Source of the DNA: Russula earlei
Taxonomy: Eukaryota > Basidiomycota > Agaricomycetes > Russulales > Russulaceae
Length of the DNA: 64,000 nucleotides
NCBI GenBank assembly: GCA_025769875.1
Contig: JAGFNK010000035.1
Span: 124,001-188,000 of the forward strand
Reading direction: 5' to 3'
Part shown: one piece after another, positions 60,055 through 64,000 of the stretch
How positions within the stretch are numbered: the stretch's first letter is position 1
How the letters are laid out: every line of letters begins with the position of its first letter
Program-made: the position numbers and the translations under genes
The notes under the pieces: generated by a model
Told to the model about the DNA's origin: nothing
Seen by the model: the letters and a program-made list of their open reading frames with translations, nothing else
The model's database searches: none

Positions 60055-62777
60055 CATCAGGAAAAACCGGTCCAGTCTGTAGACACTGCTTAATTCTGTA
60101 GACACCATAGACACCATAGCACAACAACATACTATGTAGTGCTCTATAGCATCATAGTAAGTCTATATTGCTCAATGTAGTTCATGACTATATTTATGTA
60201 GGCACAGTAGATGAAACCAAGTCTACATATCACTATGTAGGATGACTGAAATTATGGTTGTCTATGGAGATGATCAGTTTACTACATTGCACTATGGAGA
60301 CAATCATTCACTACATTGCTCTATGGAGACTATTGGTTATTATAATTATATTGCACTATTGAGCCTTACTGATGGTGGCCATGCACACTGCATATTGTCC
60401 TCTCCTCTCCTCCCCAGCCCACTCTCCCCTTTCCCCATCCTCCCCCTCTCCTTCTCCCCTGATGACACTGTTTTTCTTTCTCGCCTCTCCTCTCCTGATG
60501 GGAGGCGGCCGCGCGCGCGAGTCGGTCGAAGTGGGGGTAAAAGGGTTTCTTGCTTGCTTTCTTTCTATTTCCTTCCTTTCTTGCCTTCGCCCTAGAGACG
60601 AAGGCTGGTTTTATGTACATTGGGACTGGAGCTAGACTAAATGGTATCCTAGAATGAGGGTAGCCAAAGAGAGGTAAATGTATTCTGAGATAAATGGGTA
60701 TGGACGCGTGTGATTGCGGCGCTGAGGCGACAGGTGTAACGAAGCTAGGCTTTGAAAGGGTATAGTAAAGGGGGCTGTAGCAACGAGTGGGCACTAGTCG
60801 GCGTGGCCGAAATGCCGTGAAGGGGTGGTCAGCCAGGTCTCGAGCATTGGGGACTTCTGCCCGATGAGGCAGTGGCGGGCGTGCGGGCGAGCGTGCGCGT
60901 GGGGGTGAGCGTGGGGGTATGCGTACGGGTGAGCATGGGTGGTAGCGACGTCGGAGGCAGGAGGAGCGAGTGTGTGCATCGGAGGCGAGAGGCGGAGGGC
61001 GTGGTGTGCTTGCGGGAGAGAGGGAGTTGTGGGGCGCGCGTGTCGGGCGTTCGGCTGTTGACTTGTCTCTCGCGGTGGGTGTGGGTGACGCTTTGGTCAG
61101 CGTTGGGCGTTGGCCAGTCCGCCGTGATCCACGTCTAAGCCCGCAACTCACCTTATGGTGCAAAGGAGAGGAGAGGGGAGAGAGCACATGGGGAACATGC
61201 AAGTGAGAGTGGTCACGCGTGAAAAATGCTGCTTGCTTGTCTATGTGACTATGCAACATATGTGATGGCAAGGCACAAGGTAAAAAAGGCCAACATGTGC
61301 AACTCGTCAACTTCAAACCTTTTTTGACGGCCTCTTCATTTTTACTAATCGCGTTCATTTTCTTTTGCCGTCATTCCTCCCCTCTTTCCCCTCTCCTGCC
61401 CACTCTTCCTTCCCATGGTCCCAGTTCAAGACTCCCAAGCTGCCAGTTTCATCAAGTTTTCACCGGCTATTACCCAAGTCATTCGAGTTTTCGAGTTTTC
61501 CCGCACCATGTTGTTTCCACGGGTGCGTTTTTTGTTTCGTTTTCACGCACTCTCTCATCATCTCCCCTCTCCTTCCTACTAAACAGCCTCTTGTTGGCCT
61601 TCAAGCTGCCTTCTCACTCCCTTCTTCTGTGTCACTGCAGTGGTGACGATGGGGATGACAACGACATATGAGAAGACTTGCATGTAAGTGAAAGAAAAAA
61701 AAACGCACACAAACAACTTAACTAAAATTGCGCGCGGGGGAAAACACTGCGTTGCTTGAAGGTAAAGTACGCTTGAACCGAAAGCGAGCTCCCGCACGCA
61801 GGAAATGGTATTTCAGGGGATGGGCACATCACAGAAAATGAAAGTGCGACCCTTTCCCTAGGTCTCGCCAATGTGCGTTTCAGGGTTTCCTTTTACTTGC
61901 GCAATCTCACTGTCACAGTGACAAGTACAACCATGCTCGGCGTCTTCAATGAGTGTCTTACTGCATTCTGTGCGTTACCCTTTCCCCCCCTTTTTTTCGC
62001 TTTTCATTTTTTTTGTCACTCCCCTCTGCTTTCCTTTGCACAGGCTTCGCGCGGCTTCAACACGTTGAACACACGTTCACGTCTCGACTCACCTGTACCC
62101 TGGTGCCGTCTTCTGCATCGTCCTTGATGCCTCCTCTTACCGCGACAAAGCCACCGACACCACTGTCCAAGTCCAAGAAATGAGAGAAGGTGGCCCTCGC
62201 TCCCGGGCACAGGCCGATGAACAGTGAACAGGTGCGTTATTCCTTCTCGTTTTTGTGCACTCTCTCTCATACTCTCCGGCCTTTTGTCAAGTGCTCGGGG
62301 GGAGAAATGGACATATGGAGCGACGACGACGGCGACGGGCGCAGTCCCAAGAAGTGCCGCGCGCGAGAGCCGGAACAGCGCCACGGAGGCGAGTATCCAA
62401 CTGTAGTTCAAAAATATTAGTTAGCGTTGATATGTGAAATATATATTGTTTCCTGACATTTGTGTGAATTTAAGTGCCTGAGTTGTTTATCATAATCATA
62501 ACAATGTTGCAATCAGTAGAACATAAGCATGTGGTTGGCTACATAGGTATGGTTGATGATGGGAAGAAATGTATATTTATGTTGTTGATATAACAATGTA
62601 TGATTTATGTAGCATTGGTAGAAGAAATGTAGTCAATGGTGCTCTATATAACTCTGGTGGTGGCTATATAGAGTTTGGTGGTTGCTATGTAGGCATGAAA
62701 CCTTGATGGTTGTAAAGTTGCTACAGATGCTATGGTAGCTATATAGTACTACATAGCCTTTTCATTTTTTCCTGATG
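60055..62777. mobile_element. Unclassified TIR DNA element G, inserted in copia F
   Basis: The 2,723-bp insert begins CATCAGGAAAAA and ends TTTTTCCTGATG, a 12-bp perfect inverted repeat. A GG on each side may be a 2-bp target duplication. Removing the insert rejoins the copia frame (DALTK to LPSVKVKHF). Both ends carry many CTATGTAG/CTACATAG-type motifs (about 60130-60240 and 62590-62755). The core (about 60480-62360) is rich in CG, unlike its surroundings. The part 60660-61000 matches, inverted, the hAT-remnant region 53560-54060. No transposase was recognised; open frames in the core are Pro/Ser-rich. Confidence 0.65.
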
Positions 62778-62845
62778 GGTGCTTCCCTCAGTGAAGGTCA
62801 AACACTTTGCATCAGGACTTGGCCTGTTCACAAAGTGAGGGGGAG

Positions 62846-63430
62846 TGTTGTGATTCCTGACTGTGAGTGAGCTCGATTGTGAGTGCACAAGGCTGAGTGA
62901 GGGATCCCCTCACTTGACACATATACCTAGAACTGTTTTAGCATCTCTGAGTGGAACTAGTTATTTACACTCAGTTTGTACCTAGTCTACTTAATTAACA
63001 TAGATGTTGATTGGCTTGACTGATGTTCTGTCATTTGGATACCATTCATTTACCTCCTGCCTACTTAAATGAGTAGATAGTTCACCCTTGTCCCTCAGTG
63101 ATTGCTCATGTGCATGAGTCACTGAGGTGCGTTCCCACTTACTTACCATTTCTTATGTTCTACAAAGCTGATACCTGAATAGTGCAGTCATTACATTACT
63201 CAGGTGAATATATTCCAGTGATTGCTCACATGTGCAAGTCACTGAGTGCAGTTGTTACATTACTCAGTTGTTACATTACTCAGCAACTCACATGTGTGAA
63301 CATGCAGGCCCTTTCCTTCAGATGCTGCACTCACTCAATAAAACAGTTGATTCCCAACTCTGTAAACTATTAAGTTTCTACAAGGTAGGACAAGGGAGAA
63401 CTTGCAATGTGAACGACTGTGTTATTGTCA
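62846..63430 (+). repeat. 3' LTR of copia F (end approximate)
   Basis: A purine tract GTGAGGGGGAG at 62835-62845 is followed by TGTTGTGATTCCTGACTG. The sequence continues without coding features to about 63430, where gene-like GC-richer DNA resumes. Repeats of CAGTTGTTACATTACTC occur near 63250-63285. Confidence 0.55.
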
Positions 63431-63548
63431 TGTCGATTGAATTTCGTCTTAGGCCGTCAGGAGCCGCGGAGTTCAAATCGAGTTTGAAATGTTGTGGTGG
63501 CTAGTTCGTTCGTTCGCTACGAACTCTTTTCGCCTCGTCAATCGTGTA

Positions 63549-64000
63549 ATGGCGGGTATCAACACCTGGAGAGACCTCCTGTTTCCAGTTTCTCAACACG
63601 TACATGTCTCTCTCGAACAATATCATAACCCACCAGTATCTGGCTCGGTACAAACGAGTTCCCTCAACGCCGCGATGGTGGGCGGCCCCTCACGCTTACC
63701 CGCATCCGTGGAACCAGTCGAGGGCTTGCTAAATAGTATGCGGGATCACCTGGTCGAAATAATTGATGGAAACTACGCAGAGCCCGCAGCAGGAACTGTT
63801 TTCTCAGGCACCACACGTCCCATCACACCCCAAAGCGTTCTAGAACGACTCCAAGAAGAATGTCAGCTCACCTCGTTCTCTACGAAAAATGAAGCATCAT
63901 CGGGGGTCATCGCACAAAATCTCTCTTACCTGGTCGGAGACATCTATCGTGCCCTTACAAATGATGTGCTGGAGTTCCGATCCCAAGAGCCTTCGCGATT
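63549..64000 (+). CDS. Start of an unidentified host gene, cut by right edge
   Basis: From the ATG at 63549 the frame stays open to the window end (150 codons): MAGINTWRDLLFPVSQHVHV, later VEGLLNSMRDHLVEIIDGNY and NLSYLVGDIYRALTNDVLEF. Codon use and CG content are like the genes on the left side and unlike the repeats just before it. The sequence looks helical and soluble. I do not recognise the family, and an upstream exon or an early intron cannot be excluded. Confidence 0.5.
   Translation, partial: MAGINTWRDLLFPVSQHVHVSLEQYHNPPVSGSVQTSSLNAAMVGGPSRLPASVEPVEGLLNSMRDHLVEIIDGNYAEPAAGTVFSGTTRPITPQSVLERLQEECQLTSFSTKNEASSGVIAQNLSYLVGDIYRALTNDVLEFRSQEPSR

Larger units (their letters stand above)
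56880..62845 (+). pseudogene. Copia F: integrase, reverse transcriptase, RNase H, decayed and interrupted
   Basis: The plus strand starts inside integrase (NTIAFLFTKKLEALKKYEAF, HNGVTEHLNGTLLECMRML). It goes through a proline-rich linker to reverse transcriptase (GSKWVFKAKKDAASNIA, YNNTYAPVACLALSCA). It is interrupted by a solo LTR at 58478-59062 and resumes at CSVDQAVFFKSGG, VAVHVDNCTIAV (Asn replaces the second Asp of the VDD motif) and RNase H (IGYADADGSMAKDQHTISGY, HWIRWVMEQGSMQLVYCSTD). A second interruption by element G (60055-62777) follows DALTK. The C-terminus VKVKHFASGL resumes at about 62788, before the 3' LTR. Several TAA and TGA stops are present. Confidence 0.85.

Noticed and set aside
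60366..61358. A 330-codon Pro/Ser/Arg-rich minus-strand frame inside element G
   Set aside because: It spans sequence homologous to a Pro/His-rich, non-catalytic part of the hAT remnant and reads through simple sequence. There is no recognisable domain.

Overview
This is a window of fungal nuclear DNA, most likely from an agaricomycete basidiomycete. The host genes have many short introns of about 50-60 nt with GTRNGT donors. They include a Mediator MED19 homologue, a BTB/POZ protein, a TPR-CHAT protein and a GDT1 antiporter. The window also holds LTR retrotransposons and DNA transposons typical of these genomes. Nothing bacterial, viral or organellar was seen.

Layout. 1-5.6 kb: a nearly intact, CpG-rich Ty1/copia element, cut by the left edge. 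6.2-26.5 kb: a gene-rich segment. In order it holds a TPR-CHAT gene (+, with a frame break), a long spacer, a BAR/IMD-like gene (-, seven exons, 777 codons, all intron phases agree), a GDT1 cation/proton antiporter (-, three exons, 310 codons), a BTB/POZ gene (-) broken by a small internal inversion, MED19 (-, five exons, 359 codons), a divergent MFS transporter (+), a 1.6-kb DNA transposon with 26-bp terminal inverted repeats, and a SARAF-family gene (+). 26.6-63.4 kb: a nested block of transposable elements. It holds at least four Ty3/gypsy families (called A, B, C, D here), two copies of a decayed copia family (E, F) lying head to head, a dispersed LTR family (H), tRNA-derived SINE-like sequence, two hAT-type elements and one unclassified TIR element (G). 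63.5-64 kb: the start of another host gene, cut by the right edge.

Insertion order can be read from the junctions. B sits in A with a 5-bp target duplication. C has one LTR abutting A and the other abutting D. A solo LTR of family D sits in F, and G also sits in F. A hAT element sits in an H-type LTR with an 8-bp target duplication. In-frame stops of gypsy A and B are mostly TGA where the reading frame or a related element calls for Arg. This fits C-to-T decay of CGA codons, and the older repeats look poor in CG. The copia element at the left edge and gypsy C keep many CG dinucleotides and look younger.

The host genes do not form an operon-like pathway. GDT1 and SARAF both belong to calcium/manganese homeostasis families but are 9 kb apart, with unrelated genes between them. 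The most unusual single observation is in the BTB/POZ gene: a segment of about 177 bp reads as the missing part of the protein on the opposite strand, and turning it round keeps frame on both sides.
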